DNA from: Cytophagaceae bacterium
GTDB taxonomy: Bacteria > Bacteroidota > Bacteroidia > Cytophagales > Spirosomataceae
NCBI GenBank assembly: GCA_947494535.1
Contig: CANLVU010000009.1
Coordinates: 1-38,270, forward strand
Direction of reading: 5' to 3'
Length of the DNA stretch: 38,270 bases
Position 1 is the stretch's first letter. Every line of letters begins with the position of its first letter. The notes under the pieces were generated by a model that saw nothing but the letters and a program-made list of their open reading frames with translations, was not told the DNA's origin and did no database searches. The translations under genes were made by a program, and so were the position numbers. Below are positions 19,191-28,698 of this stretch, piece after piece.

Positions 19191-19996
19191 ACAATCGCCT
19201 CACGAACGCGCAATAACTTCTCGAGTAGACCTTCTAATTGATCCAATGGCAACATATTCGCGCCATCAGATTTTGCCACTGCAGGATTTGGATGAGTTTC
19301 GATAAAGATCCCATCTGCTCCTACGGCGATCGCAGCTTTGGCAATCGTTTCAATTAAAGCGGGCTGGCCACCGGTTACGCCTGTTGTTTGGTTAGGACGC
19401 TGCAAAGAGTGCGTGCAATCCATAATAACTGGAACATTCATGGCTGACATCTCTGGTAGATTGCGGTAATCCACCACTAAGTCGCCATAGCCAAAGGAAT
19501 TACCCCGATCTGTCAAATAAACAACCGCTTCTGGATTTTCATGTAACACTTTTTCCACTGCAAAGCGCATCGAAGCACCTGACATGAATTGGCCTTTTTT
19601 GATGTTAACCGCTTTGCCTGTTTGGGCTGCTGCAGCTAATAAATCAGTTTGACGGCAAAGGAAAGCAGGGATTTGTAATACATCGACATAAGCTGCTGCC
19701 ATGGCTGCTTCCGCACTTTCGTGAATATCGGTTACCGTGGGCAAGGAATAATGTTTACCTACTGCTTGTAGAATTTCTAAGGCTTTGATATCACCAATAC
19801 CGGTAAAAGAATCGATTTTTGTCCGATTAGCTTTTCGATAAGACCCTTTGAAAATATAGGGAATACCCATAGCCTTCGTGAGGCCATCAATCTTTTCGGC
19901 GATCTCAAAAGCTAAATCGTTGCTCTCAATCGCACAAGATCCTGCCATCAAAAAGAAGGGGCCTTTGCCTAAATTCGCTAAAGTGGGTAATGTCAT
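19187..19996 (-). CDS. kdsA: 3-deoxy-8-phosphooctulonate synthase
   Basis: ORF 269 aa; AGSCAIES, FKGSYRKANRTK, DCTHSLQRPNQTTGVTGG, FIETHPNP. Confidence 0.95.
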   Translation of the reverse strand: MTLPTLANLGKGPFFLMAGSCAIESNDLAFEIAEKIDGLTKAMGIPYIFKGSYRKANRTKIDSFTGIGDIKALEILQAVGKHYSLPTVTDIHESAEAAMAAAYVDVLQIPAFLCRQTDLLAAAAQTGKAVNIKKGQFMSGASMRFAVEKVLHENPEAVVYLTDRGNSFGYGDLVVDYRNLPEMSAMNVPVIMDCTHSLQRPNQTTGVTGGQPALIETIAKAAIAVGADGIFIETHPNPAVAKSDGANMLPLDQLEGLLEKLLRVREAIV

Positions 19997-19997
19997 T

Positions 19998-21002
19998 TTA
20001 TAAAATATTTACCTCGGTCTCTAAGGAAACTCCGAATGTGTCTTTAATTGATTTCTTTATTTCTTCAGATAGGGCCAAAATCTGCCCACCTGTCGCCTCT
20101 CCATAATTCACTAAAACCAAGGCCTGCTTCGCATGAACACCCGCATCCCCTCTTCGAAATCCTTTCCAACCCGCCTTCTCAATAAACCAACCGGCCGGAA
20201 ACTTGACGTCCGTACTGCCCTCCACTGGATAATGAGGAATGCCTGGATTTTCATCAATTAGGCGAGCTGCTTCTGAGGCCGAAACCGTCGGATTCTTGAA
20301 AAAACTACCTGAATTGCCAATGTCTTTCGGATCCGGCAATTTACTTTTTCGAATCTCTATGACTGCATCTGCCACCTCCCGAATGGAAGGCTGAGTTATT
20401 CCTTTCGCTGCTAAAACATCCTGAATTGCTCCATAAGACGTTTTAACCGAAGGCTTCTTAGACAATTTAAACGTCACTGAGCTAATGAGGTACTGCCCTT
20501 TCCCCGCGCGCTTAAAGAAGCTTTCGCGGTAGCCAAAAGCACAAGCTTTGGCATCAAAAATCTCCATTTCCAAAGTCTGCAGATTCAACGCCTCCAATGA
20601 CTCAAACGTATCCTTAATTTCCACACCATAAGCACCAATATTTTGCATCGGAGCCGCACCCACCGTGCCCGGAATCAAGGATAAATTCTCTAATCCAGAC
20701 CAAGCTCTATCGACAGAATACTGGACCAATTCATCCCAAACCACCCCAGCACCCGCTTTTAACCACACAAAATCTCCATCCTCTTTCAAGACCGAAATAC
20801 CAGGAATGGAAATTTTAACAACCAGTGCTTCTTGCGGCTTAGTCAATAACACATTGCTCCCTCCTCCTAGAAAAAGATGGGGTAAATCAGCATGTACACC
20901 TGATTTTCGAAGAGAAACATATTGATCAATGGAGCTAATCTCTACGAATTGACGAGCTTCCGCCTCAATCCCAAACGTATTATACCCACGTAGAGAAAAC
21001 AT
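19998..21002 (-). CDS. murB: UDP-N-acetylmuramate dehydrogenase
   Basis: ORF 334 aa; LGGGSNVLL, LSLIPGTVGAAPMQNIGAYG, YRESFFK, GNSGSFFKNP. Confidence 0.95.
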   Translation of the reverse strand: MFSLRGYNTFGIEAEARQFVEISSIDQYVSLRKSGVHADLPHLFLGGGSNVLLTKPQEALVVKISIPGISVLKEDGDFVWLKAGAGVVWDELVQYSVDRAWSGLENLSLIPGTVGAAPMQNIGAYGVEIKDTFESLEALNLQTLEMEIFDAKACAFGYRESFFKRAGKGQYLISSVTFKLSKKPSVKTSYGAIQDVLAAKGITQPSIREVADAVIEIRKSKLPDPKDIGNSGSFFKNPTVSASEAARLIDENPGIPHYPVEGSTDVKFPAGWFIEKAGWKGFRRGDAGVHAKQALVLVNYGEATGGQILALSEEIKKSIKDTFGVSLETEVNIL

Positions 21003-21003
21003 A

Positions 21004-21738
21004 TTAAAATAATTTAGTAGACAAAAATTCCTCTAAAGAAGGTACGCCTGAGTGATGAAAGGATTCTGAATTCCCCTCCCAAATCTTCTTTCCCTCCTTC
21101 AAGAAAATAATGGATTCACCCATTCGCATGACCGAATTCATATCGTGCGATATGACCACTGTAGTCATGTTGTATTCTTGGGTAATTTCTTGAATCAAAT
21201 AATCAATCTTCACCGCGGTCAATGGGTCTAAACCTGAATTAGGCTCATCACAAAATAAATACTTCGGATTCATCACAATCGCTCGGGCGATCCCAACCCG
21301 CTTTTTCATACCACCAGAAATCTCCGATGGCATCAATAGCGCCGCATTTTCTAATCCTACCCGTTGCAAACAAAGCATGGCTTGGTCGTTTTTTTCTTCA
21401 AGGGTTTGGGAAGTAAGGGTGTCTAAGGGAAAACGAACATTCTCCAGAACAGATTTGGAATCAAAAAGGGCTCCTCCTTGGAATAGGACGCCCATTTCAC
21501 GGCGAATTTCTTTCACAACATCTTGATGAGCCGTCAAAAAATCACGTCCATCATACAGCACTTTCCCCGTCTCAGGTACTAAAATCCCGATCATGCATTT
21601 AAGCAGGACAGATTTCCCCGTTCCACTACCCCCGATCACCATATTCGTCTTTCCTTGTTGGAAATTCGCATTAATGTCCTCGAGTACTACACGACCTTTA
21701 AAAGATTTAGATAAACCCTTGATTTCAATCATATTCAA
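21004..21738 (-). CDS. ABC transporter ATP-binding protein, MlaF-like (phospholipid/organic solvent transport)
   Basis: ORF 244 aa; Walker A GGSGTGKSVLLKC, signature EISGGMKKRVGIARAI, CDEPNSGLDP. Confidence 0.88.
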   Translation of the reverse strand: MNMIEIKGLSKSFKGRVVLEDINANFQQGKTNMVIGGSGTGKSVLLKCMIGILVPETGKVLYDGRDFLTAHQDVVKEIRREMGVLFQGGALFDSKSVLENVRFPLDTLTSQTLEEKNDQAMLCLQRVGLENAALLMPSEISGGMKKRVGIARAIVMNPKYLFCDEPNSGLDPLTAVKIDYLIQEITQEYNMTTVVISHDMNSVMRMGESIIFLKEGKKIWEGNSESFHHSGVPSLEEFLSTKLF

Positions 21739-21765
21739 AATTAGGGATTATTGAATACTTTATGA

Positions 21766-21773
21766 TAAATTTG
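21766..21773 (+). promoter_or_regulatory. TAnnTTTG element upstream of the SPFH gene
   Basis: TAAATTTG 23 nt upstream of the ATG at 21797; no clear -33 element. Confidence 0.4.
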
Positions 21774-21796
21774 ATGACATTTAAATCAAAAAAACT

Positions 21797-22699
21797 ATGT
21801 TTTTCATCTTCCTCGGGGTTTTGTTGTTTATCGCTGGAAACGCGATCTCTAACCCCAATTTAGTATTCTCGAAATACAGCAAAATTTTAAAAGTCGTAGG
21901 AGCCGTTTTCGCGATCCTCGGACTAACTAGTTCTGCAGTCGTTCAGGTAGACGCAGGTGAAGTAGGGGTCCAAAGTGTCTTTGGAAAAGTACAACCCACC
22001 ACCTTGAATAGTGGTCTTAATTTTGTAAACCCCTTAGCAAAAGTGGTGGTATTCGATGCGAAAACGCAAAACTATACCATGTCAAGCGTACATGACGAAG
22101 GTGATAAAGCTGGCGATGATGCGATACGCGTTTTAACGGCTGACGGTCTTGAAGTAGTAGTAGATTTAACCGTTCTTTTCCGCATACTACCCACGGAGGC
22201 TCCGCGCGTATTGCGTGAGATTGGTGAAGACTATAAGGATAAGGTCGTTCGTCCTATCACCCGTACGATGATTCGCGATAATGCGGTTTATTACGATGCT
22301 GTGGCTCTTTATTCCTTGAAACGCAATGAATTCCAGCAACGCATTTACTCTGATATTGAAAAGAACTTCAAGAAAAGAGGTTTGGTTTTAGAGCAATTAT
22401 TGATCCGCAATATTAACCTTCCTACCTCTGTAAAGACTACGATTGAATCGAAAATCAATGCGGAACAAGATGCACAAAAAATGCAGTTTGTACTACAAAA
22501 GGAGAAGCAAGAAGCGGAGAGAAAGCGTGTAGAGGCGCAAGGTATCGCAGATTACCAGAAGATTTTATCCACTGGTTTAAGCGATAAGCAATTACAGTAT
22601 GAGTCGATTATTGCCCAAAAAGAATTAGCTAAATCCCCTAATGCGAAAGTAATCATCATGGGTGGCAAAAACACCCCGATCATTCTAGGGAATCAATAA
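21797..22699 (+). CDS. Prohibitin/SPFH (Band 7) domain protein
   Basis: ORF 300 aa; N-terminal TM segment; VDAGEVGVQSVFGKVQPTTLNSGLNFVNPL, INAEQDAQKMQFVLQKEKQEAERKRVEAQGIADYQ. Confidence 0.9.
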   Translation: MFFIFLGVLLFIAGNAISNPNLVFSKYSKILKVVGAVFAILGLTSSAVVQVDAGEVGVQSVFGKVQPTTLNSGLNFVNPLAKVVVFDAKTQNYTMSSVHDEGDKAGDDAIRVLTADGLEVVVDLTVLFRILPTEAPRVLREIGEDYKDKVVRPITRTMIRDNAVYYDAVALYSLKRNEFQQRIYSDIEKNFKKRGLVLEQLLIRNINLPTSVKTTIESKINAEQDAQKMQFVLQKEKQEAERKRVEAQGIADYQKILSTGLSDKQLQYESIIAQKELAKSPNAKVIIMGGKNTPIILGNQ

Positions 22700-22705
22700 A
22701 ATAAA

Positions 22706-22733
22706 GGCACGCGATTCTAGCGAATCGCGTGCC
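22706..22733. terminator. Terminator hairpin shared by convergent SPFH and ribBA genes
   Basis: GGCACGCGATTC-TAGC-GAATCGCGTGCC, 12-bp perfect stem; contains the ribBA stop and last codons; T-rich flank on the minus strand. Confidence 0.82.
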
Positions 22734-23928
22734 CCATTTTATCTCTTTTTGTTGCTAAATATTTCTTATTGTGTGGATTAGCTGGAATTTCGATGGCAAT
22801 CGAATCAACTATTTCTAATCCATAGCCCATTAGGCCAGCTCTTTTCTTCGGATTATTGGAGATCAAGCGAATCTTGTGGACGCCTAAATCACGTAATATT
22901 TGGGCTCCTACACCGTAGTCACGCTCATCCATTGCGAAGCCTAATTCTAAATTTGCTTCGACCGTATCCCGGCCTTGCTCTTGCAGTTTATAAGCTTTCA
23001 ATTTATTAATTAGACCGATTCCGCGGCCTTCTTGGAACATATATAAAATCACACCTTTCCCCTCTTTCTCCACCATTTCCATGGCAGCGTGCAATTGCTC
23101 TCCGCAATCACAGCGACATGAACCAAAAATATCCCCTGTCACACACGAGCTATGAACACGTACCATCACTGGTTCGTCTTTTTCCCAACTCCCCTTAATT
23201 AAAGCTAAGTGGGTATCTCCCGTATTGATTTGCTTAAAAGCGACTAATTCGAAGGAACCCCATTCGGTGGGCATATTCACTCCGATTTCTCTCTTGATGA
23301 GGGATTCTTTTGCCAAACGGTATTCGATCAAATCCTTGATCGTCACTAATTTCAAGTCAAACTTATCCGCAATCAATCGCAAATCTGGCAAACGAGCCAT
23401 GCTGCCATCCTCATTTAATACCTCAATTAATACACCTGAAGGTTTAAAACCCGCTAAACGCGCAAAATCCATCGAAGCTTCGGTGTGGCCTGTGCGGCGC
23501 AAAACGCCTTCAGTACGTGATTTTAAAGGAAAAATATGACCCGGCCTTCCTAAATCAGCCGGCTGAGTAGCTGGATCAACTAATGCTTGTATCGTTTTTG
23601 AGCGATCCTGCGCTGAAATACCTGTGGTACAACCGTTGCCCAAAAGATCAACTGAAACCGTAAACGGCGTCTCATGAGAAGTAGTATTCTGATTCACCAT
23701 CATCTCTAAACCTAAAGCCTGGCAACGCTCATCCGTTAAAGACACACACATCAAACCGCGCGCCTCCTTAATCATAAAATTGACTATTTCTGGTGTGATC
23801 GCTTCTGAGGCGCAAATCATATCGCCCTCATTCTCCCGATCCTCATCATCAGCAACAATAATTATTTTACCTTGGCGAATATCTTCCAAGGCATCTTCAA
23901 TACGATCTAAGCGAATTATATCTAACAT
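22717..23928 (-). CDS. ribBA: Bifunctional DHBP synthase / GTP cyclohydrolase II
   Basis: ORF 403 aa; [19 protein letters not shown] (RibB) and [24 protein letters not shown]...FQEGRGIGL (RibA). Confidence 0.96.
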   Translation of the reverse strand: MLDIIRLDRIEDALEDIRQGKIIIVADDEDRENEGDMICASEAITPEIVNFMIKEARGLMCVSLTDERCQALGLEMMVNQNTTSHETPFTVSVDLLGNGCTTGISAQDRSKTIQALVDPATQPADLGRPGHIFPLKSRTEGVLRRTGHTEASMDFARLAGFKPSGVLIEVLNEDGSMARLPDLRLIADKFDLKLVTIKDLIEYRLAKESLIKREIGVNMPTEWGSFELVAFKQINTGDTHLALIKGSWEKDEPVMVRVHSSCVTGDIFGSCRCDCGEQLHAAMEMVEKEGKGVILYMFQEGRGIGLINKLKAYKLQEQGRDTVEANLELGFAMDERDYGVGAQILRDLGVHKIRLISNNPKKRAGLMGYGLEIVDSIAIEIPANPHNKKYLATKRDKMGHAIR

Positions 23929-23953
23929 TTTTTAGGCATTTGAATCAGAAACA

Positions 23954-23961
23954 CAAAGTTA
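23954..23961 (-). promoter_or_regulatory. TAnnTTTG element upstream of ribBA
   Basis: Minus strand TAACTTTG 25 nt upstream of the ribBA ATG. Confidence 0.5.
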
Positions 23962-23984
23962 CACGAAATAATTCCCATTTTGAC

Positions 23985-23992
23985 TACCTTTG
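23985..23992 (+). promoter_or_regulatory. TAnnTTTG element immediately upstream of the ABC ATPase start
   Basis: TACCTTTG ends 5 nt before the ATG at 23998. Confidence 0.5.
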
Positions 23993-23997
23993 TCAAT

Positions 23998-24687
23998 ATG
24001 TTCATCGAGGCGATAAATCTTTCTAAATCCTACGGAAAACAATCTGCCGTACAGAACCTAACCTTTCATTTAGAGGAAGGTCAAATTGTGGGTTTTCTGG
24101 GTCCGAATGGGGCTGGAAAATCGACTACCTTGAAAATGCTTTTGGGACTGATTAAACCTTCATCAGGTTCAGTAACCATTGATGGAAAAGACCCACAAGA
24201 ACAGGAAATTGCCCTCAAAAAGCAGATTGGCTATTTAGCTGAAAACAACCCGCTCTATCCAGAAATGTATGTTCGGGAATTTTTGGCCTTCATCGGTAAC
24301 ATCCATCAAATAACTAATCTCGAGTCGCGCATTCAAGAAGTCATCGAGTGGGTGGGACTAGAAAAGGAGGCACACAAGAAAATTCAAGAGCTTTCTAAAG
24401 GTTATCAGCAGCGTGTAGGCATCGCTTTGGCGATTTTACATGATCCTAAAATTTTGATTTTAGATGAGCCTACGAGTGGTTTAGATCCGAACCAACGGGA
24501 TGAAATCAGGACCCTAATCAAAAGCCTGCAAAAAGACCGCATTATCTTATTCTCAAGCCACATTTTATCCGAAGTGGAAGCCATATGCGATCGCGTGCTA
24601 TTGATTCATGAAGGCAAACTTGTGACTGATAGCCCTCTCAAGGATATCAAAAATTTGGAGAAATTCTTTAAAGAGAAGACAAACTAA
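23998..24687 (+). CDS. ABC transporter ATP-binding protein (GldA-like)
   Basis: Walker A GPNGAGKSTTLK, signature ELSKGYQQRVGIALAI, LDEPTSGLDPNQ; internal ATG 23998 preferred because the ORF start 23980 lies inside the putative promoter. Confidence 0.87.
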   Translation: MFIEAINLSKSYGKQSAVQNLTFHLEEGQIVGFLGPNGAGKSTTLKMLLGLIKPSSGSVTIDGKDPQEQEIALKKQIGYLAENNPLYPEMYVREFLAFIGNIHQITNLESRIQEVIEWVGLEKEAHKKIQELSKGYQQRVGIALAILHDPKILILDEPTSGLDPNQRDEIRTLIKSLQKDRIILFSSHILSEVEAICDRVLLIHEGKLVTDSPLKDIKNLEKFFKEKTN

Positions 24688-25447
24688 AGGAATCTGCATC
24701 CAAATGGGCAGGAAACTTAGCCCGAAATTCAGTTAATGCTTCGCGTGATAATTCACTTGTCAAGATTTGCTCATCAGCCTGTAAGTCAAGCTGCAAATCA
24801 CCTTTGAAATCCACTAACAAGGAATCTCCAGCATAAGCTAAGTCGTTTGCATCCTTGCCCACTCGATTCACACCTACCACATAGGCTAAATTTTCAATCG
24901 CTCTCGCTTGCAACAAGGTTCTCCAGGCCTTCGCCCGTGGAGCAGGCCAATTCGCCACATAGATTGCAGCATCGTATGCCAAGCCTACATTACGTGACCA
25001 AACGGGAAAACGCAGATCGTAACACACAAATATGGCTAATTTCCACCCCTTGTAGGTAACAATCACTTGCTGATCACCTGCTTGGTAAAATTCGTGCTCC
25101 CCTCCCATTCGAAACAGATGCCGCTTATCATAGGAAGCATAGGTGCCATCTGGGTGGACAGCATAAAGTCGATTGTAAAAAGAGTTTTGTTGTTTTATTT
25201 TGAGCGAACCTACGATTAGAGCACCTAATCGATTCGCTTGGACCTGCATCCACTGTAGGGCCGGTCCTTTACCTATTTCAGCCCCTGCAGCCGTCATAGA
25301 GAAGCCAGTAGCAAACATTTCAGGCAGTATGACCACATCAGACAAGCCTGCCAAAACAACTAATTTCTCTTCTAAATGAGCACAATTAGCTGCAGGATCT
25401 TCCCAAACTAAATCGGTTTGAACTAAACTTACCCGTAGATTTGTCAT
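24668..25447 (-). CDS. Nitrilase-superfamily amidohydrolase (omega-amidase YafV-like)
   Basis: ORF 259 aa; LPEMFATGFSM (Glu), YDKRHLFRMGGE (Lys), FVCYDLRFPVWSRN (Cys) catalytic triad motifs. Confidence 0.9.
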   Translation of the reverse strand: MTNLRVSLVQTDLVWEDPAANCAHLEEKLVVLAGLSDVVILPEMFATGFSMTAAGAEIGKGPALQWMQVQANRLGALIVGSLKIKQQNSFYNRLYAVHPDGTYASYDKRHLFRMGGEHEFYQAGDQQVIVTYKGWKLAIFVCYDLRFPVWSRNVGLAYDAAIYVANWPAPRAKAWRTLLQARAIENLAYVVGVNRVGKDANDLAYAGDSLLVDFKGDLQLDLQADEQILTSELSREALTEFRAKFPAHLDADSFSLSSL

Positions 25448-25459
25448 GATTGCCGGTAT

Positions 25460-26830
25460 TTATTTGGCAATATAGGAATAATAGATTTTCAAACGAGCCT
25501 TCATTGCTTGCAAAGGAACAAAACGGGCACTCTCATTATTAATTCCAGAATTCCCTGCCGCATTTGTAGTCAAAGCAGGTGTAATAAGCCAACCTGAGTT
25601 TGCTTGTTTACCTACTAAAAGAGACTGAATAGCGGTTGTCACATTGAATGTGTAGGTTCTTGAAAGTTGATTTATGCCGGCTGTATTAACACCTGTACCA
25701 CCCTCAGACAATAAGTATTTCAAACCATAACTATTTCTAAGTGTACGATTCGTAGCATTTGTCTCTACAATGGATAATTGTCCAACTGTATTTATTAAAT
25801 CGATATTATCAGCAGCCGTCAAAACTAATTCAGCTTTATTTACAGCCACGTTTCGATTACCTTTCAAGTTCATTAAATAAGGGAACTCAATCTTAGTCGA
25901 TAAACCTGTTCCTGCTTGAATATAGGTTAATCCACTTGTTGCGGCAGATGAAACAATATCCCCCGGGTTTTTAAGTGCAGCAAGAGGCCCTGATTTAGTG
26001 GACTTTATTTGATTAAATCGAGCTAAAAATTCAGGATAATAGGCATTTGATAAAGAGAAATAATAATCTATGTGGTATTTTGTCGTATCACCTGGATTAT
26101 GAAAATACAAGGTCATTCGAGAAAAACTTGGATTAAAATTAATGATTGCTCCCGCGGTTGATGCGGTTGATTTAAACAACATTCCAGGGAAATAATCTCT
26201 AAAACCCTTATCACCTGCAGCCACTTTCGCATCTGCATACTTACTTAACAATTCACGTCCAAAGGTGTCCGACATTCTGAATCGGAGTGTATCAAATTTA
26301 GCTGAATCTCCATTCATAGCTTTCGTCCGAATAGGTCGAGGGCTAAACGTATGACGACCTAAAATAGAGGCATCAGACCGAATAGTTGAATTAGCAAAAT
26401 AATTCGTCTTTAAACTCAAACTATCGAGTAAGCGGTACACACTTATCGTCTGAGTTTTAGTTGTATCACCTTGAAATCCACCATAAACAAGTCTCAAATT
26501 CAAAGAATCATAGACTGATGTTGATTTCGCAAATAAGGTGTCAATATTTGCTATTTGGGTAAAAAAGGCGGATTCAGTGACACCTAAAACAGGATGACTA
26601 TAGCTACCTAATAATAAGGTACCAGGCGAACCTGTATAGATCGAATCAATTAATACAGTAGACGATTTAATCGTGATTGTATCCGAATAATTCAAACCCA
26701 CTTCCACACTAAATAAATCGTCGCCGATTTCTTTAGGTATATCACAGGATGCAAGGAATAAGGAAAGAATTCCTACCCATTTAATTGCCGGACATTTCCA
26801 AGTAAGTTTTTTCGAAGAAATCGAGGTCAT
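25460..26830 (-). CDS. DUF4270 family lipoprotein
   Basis: Likely start at 26830 (MTSISSKKLTW...LSLFLASC lipobox) within the longer listed ORF; DUF4270-like composition; follows the GT5-like gene as commonly seen in Bacteroidota. Confidence 0.78.
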   Translation of the reverse strand: MTSISSKKLTWKCPAIKWVGILSLFLASCDIPKEIGDDLFSVEVGLNYSDTITIKSSTVLIDSIYTGSPGTLLLGSYSHPVLGVTESAFFTQIANIDTLFAKSTSVYDSLNLRLVYGGFQGDTTKTQTISVYRLLDSLSLKTNYFANSTIRSDASILGRHTFSPRPIRTKAMNGDSAKFDTLRFRMSDTFGRELLSKYADAKVAAGDKGFRDYFPGMLFKSTASTAGAIINFNPSFSRMTLYFHNPGDTTKYHIDYYFSLSNAYYPEFLARFNQIKSTKSGPLAALKNPGDIVSSAATSGLTYIQAGTGLSTKIEFPYLMNLKGNRNVAVNKAELVLTAADNIDLINTVGQLSIVETNATNRTLRNSYGLKYLLSEGGTGVNTAGINQLSRTYTFNVTTAIQSLLVGKQANSGWLITPALTTNAAGNSGINNESARFVPLQAMKARLKIYYSYIAK

Positions 26831-27590
26831 TATCGGCAATATTTTGAGAAGTTTTATGTTGATATTCATCAATAATCGATTGAATACGGCTATTATCCGC
26901 ATTTACTAAAGAAACTATTTTGTCTGCATACTCCGCACCTATCTTGATAAATGCCTCGTAATTTCCCCCAGCTAAGCTACCTAAATGAGCTTCGTCCAAA
27001 TCTCCAATTTTCACTTTTTCAATCAAATCGTCTGATTCAAACGTGAAATCAAAAGCTGTATTGTGTGGAGAGAAAATAGTTTTCGAATCTTTGTAGATCG
27101 GATGATTCTGGTAATGTGTAGAGATATACAAAGGCACTAAACTTGACATCCAGTCATTGCAATGAATGACATCGGGTGCCCAACCTAACTTCACAACCGT
27201 CTCTAAAGCTCCCTTACAGAAGAAAATAGCCCGTTCGTGATTGTCTGGGTAAAATGCGCCTTCTTTATCAGTTAACACATATTTACGTTGGTAATAATCT
27301 TCGTTATCGATGAAGTATACTTGCAATTTCGCAGCTGGAATACTCGCTACTTTAATGGTCAAAGGCTTTTCTTCCTCTCCCATTGGAATGGTAATACCTG
27401 AAAGACGAACCACTTCGTGCAATCGGTTTTTACGCTCATTGATTGAACCAAATCTAGGCACTAAAATTCTGATTTCCATCCCTCTTTCCTGCATAGCAGT
27501 AGGAAGAGCGCGTACGAAATCAGCAATTTTTGACGTGTTTTGAAAAGGATCTACCTCACTTGAAACGTAAAGAATACGTAATTTGGCCAT
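26781..27590 (-). CDS. Glycogen/starch synthase GT5 N-terminal catalytic-domain-only protein
   Basis: ORF 269 aa; RILYVSSEVDPF...ALPTAMQERGMEIRILVPRFG, DVIHCNDWMSSLVPLYI, FSPHNTAFDF; no second GT-B domain. Confidence 0.85.
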   Translation of the reverse strand: MAKLRILYVSSEVDPFQNTSKIADFVRALPTAMQERGMEIRILVPRFGSINERKNRLHEVVRLSGITIPMGEEEKPLTIKVASIPAAKLQVYFIDNEDYYQRKYVLTDKEGAFYPDNHERAIFFCKGALETVVKLGWAPDVIHCNDWMSSLVPLYISTHYQNHPIYKDSKTIFSPHNTAFDFTFESDDLIEKVKIGDLDEAHLGSLAGGNYEAFIKIGAEYADKIVSLVNADNSRIQSIIDEYQHKTSQNIADNDLDFFEKTYLEMSGN

Positions 27591-27632
27591 TCTAAATTGA
27601 TTACTAGGGGAAAATTACCCCAAAAAACATTA

Positions 27633-27640
27633 CAAAAGTA
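27633..27640 (-). promoter_or_regulatory. TAnnTTTG element upstream of the GT5-like gene
   Basis: Minus strand TACTTTTG upstream of the ATG at 27590. Confidence 0.5.
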
Positions 27641-27714
27641 CAAAAAAATAATCGGATTATCACCATCATTATACAACGAAAGGTCTTTAATTTGCCTTCT
27701 GATTTAATAGCCAC

Positions 27715-28698
27715 ATGTTAAAAGCCATTTTAAAATACCTTATTTCAAGTTTATTGGCAGCAGGACTCCTTTATTGGGCCATTTCTAAAAGCCAATTGCA
27801 ATGGAATGACATTCTAAGCACTTTTCAACAAGCTGACTATAACTGGGTTGCTGTATCGATTATCATTGCCATTTTATCACACTATTTAAGGGCCCTGCGT
27901 TGGGAACAATTATTAGAAACAATGGCCTATCATCCAGGAACGACCCGAACATTTTCGGCCGTTTTAATCGGCTATTTCGCTAATTTTCTGGTGCCTCGTC
28001 TGGGCGAGGTTTCGCGCTGTGGATCTTTGAAAAAGACAGCTGATATCCCCTTTGAGGAATCTTTTGGGACCGTTATTACCGAAAGAATTGTGGACTTAAT
28101 TAGCCTTCTCGTACTGGTAGGCATTACCTTTCTATTCGAGTGGGAACCTTTGCAAAAGAGTCTCTTCCCCACGATGCAATTGCCCTCTGGAAAGTTAATT
28201 ATCACCGCCTCCATCCTTGGACTGATTGGGTTAGGATTCTTATGGAAATTTAAAGATTTTCTCCAAAATATGGGCGCCGACTCGAAAGTAGGAAGGTTGC
28301 TTCTAGGGTGGGTTACCGGCATAAATAGTATTCGCCACCTAGCTCAACCAGGAAAATTCATTGGATACAGCATCGGGATTTGGCTGTGTTATTATTTGAG
28401 TACGTACACGCTATTTCTCGCCTTCCCCATCAGCGAAAACTTGGGTATGAGTGCAGCATTAACTGTTTTAGTCATGGGAACTTTTGGAATGGCTACTCCT
28501 ACACAAGGAGGGATTGGGGCCTACCACAGTTTAGTAGCCTCCGCGTTTGTGTTCTATTCTTTGAGCTACAAAGACGGATTTATGCTGGCTACCTTTTTCC
28601 ACGGAACTCAAATGATTACCCTTTTGTTATTGGGTGGATTTAGTTTTATTTTAACTTTGTTTTTACCCAAAATCACGTCACGTGTCGAACAGAACTGA
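27715..28698 (+). CDS. Flippase-like / lysylphosphatidylglycerol synthase TM-region (UPF0104) membrane protein
   Basis: ORF 327 aa; multiple TM segments; LRALRWEQLLE, FANFLVPRLGEVSRCGSLKKT, TPTQGGIGAYH. Confidence 0.87.
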   Translation: MLKAILKYLISSLLAAGLLYWAISKSQLQWNDILSTFQQADYNWVAVSIIIAILSHYLRALRWEQLLETMAYHPGTTRTFSAVLIGYFANFLVPRLGEVSRCGSLKKTADIPFEESFGTVITERIVDLISLLVLVGITFLFEWEPLQKSLFPTMQLPSGKLIITASILGLIGLGFLWKFKDFLQNMGADSKVGRLLLGWVTGINSIRHLAQPGKFIGYSIGIWLCYYLSTYTLFLAFPISENLGMSAALTVLVMGTFGMATPTQGGIGAYHSLVASAFVFYSLSYKDGFMLATFFHGTQMITLLLLGGFSFILTLFLPKITSRVEQN

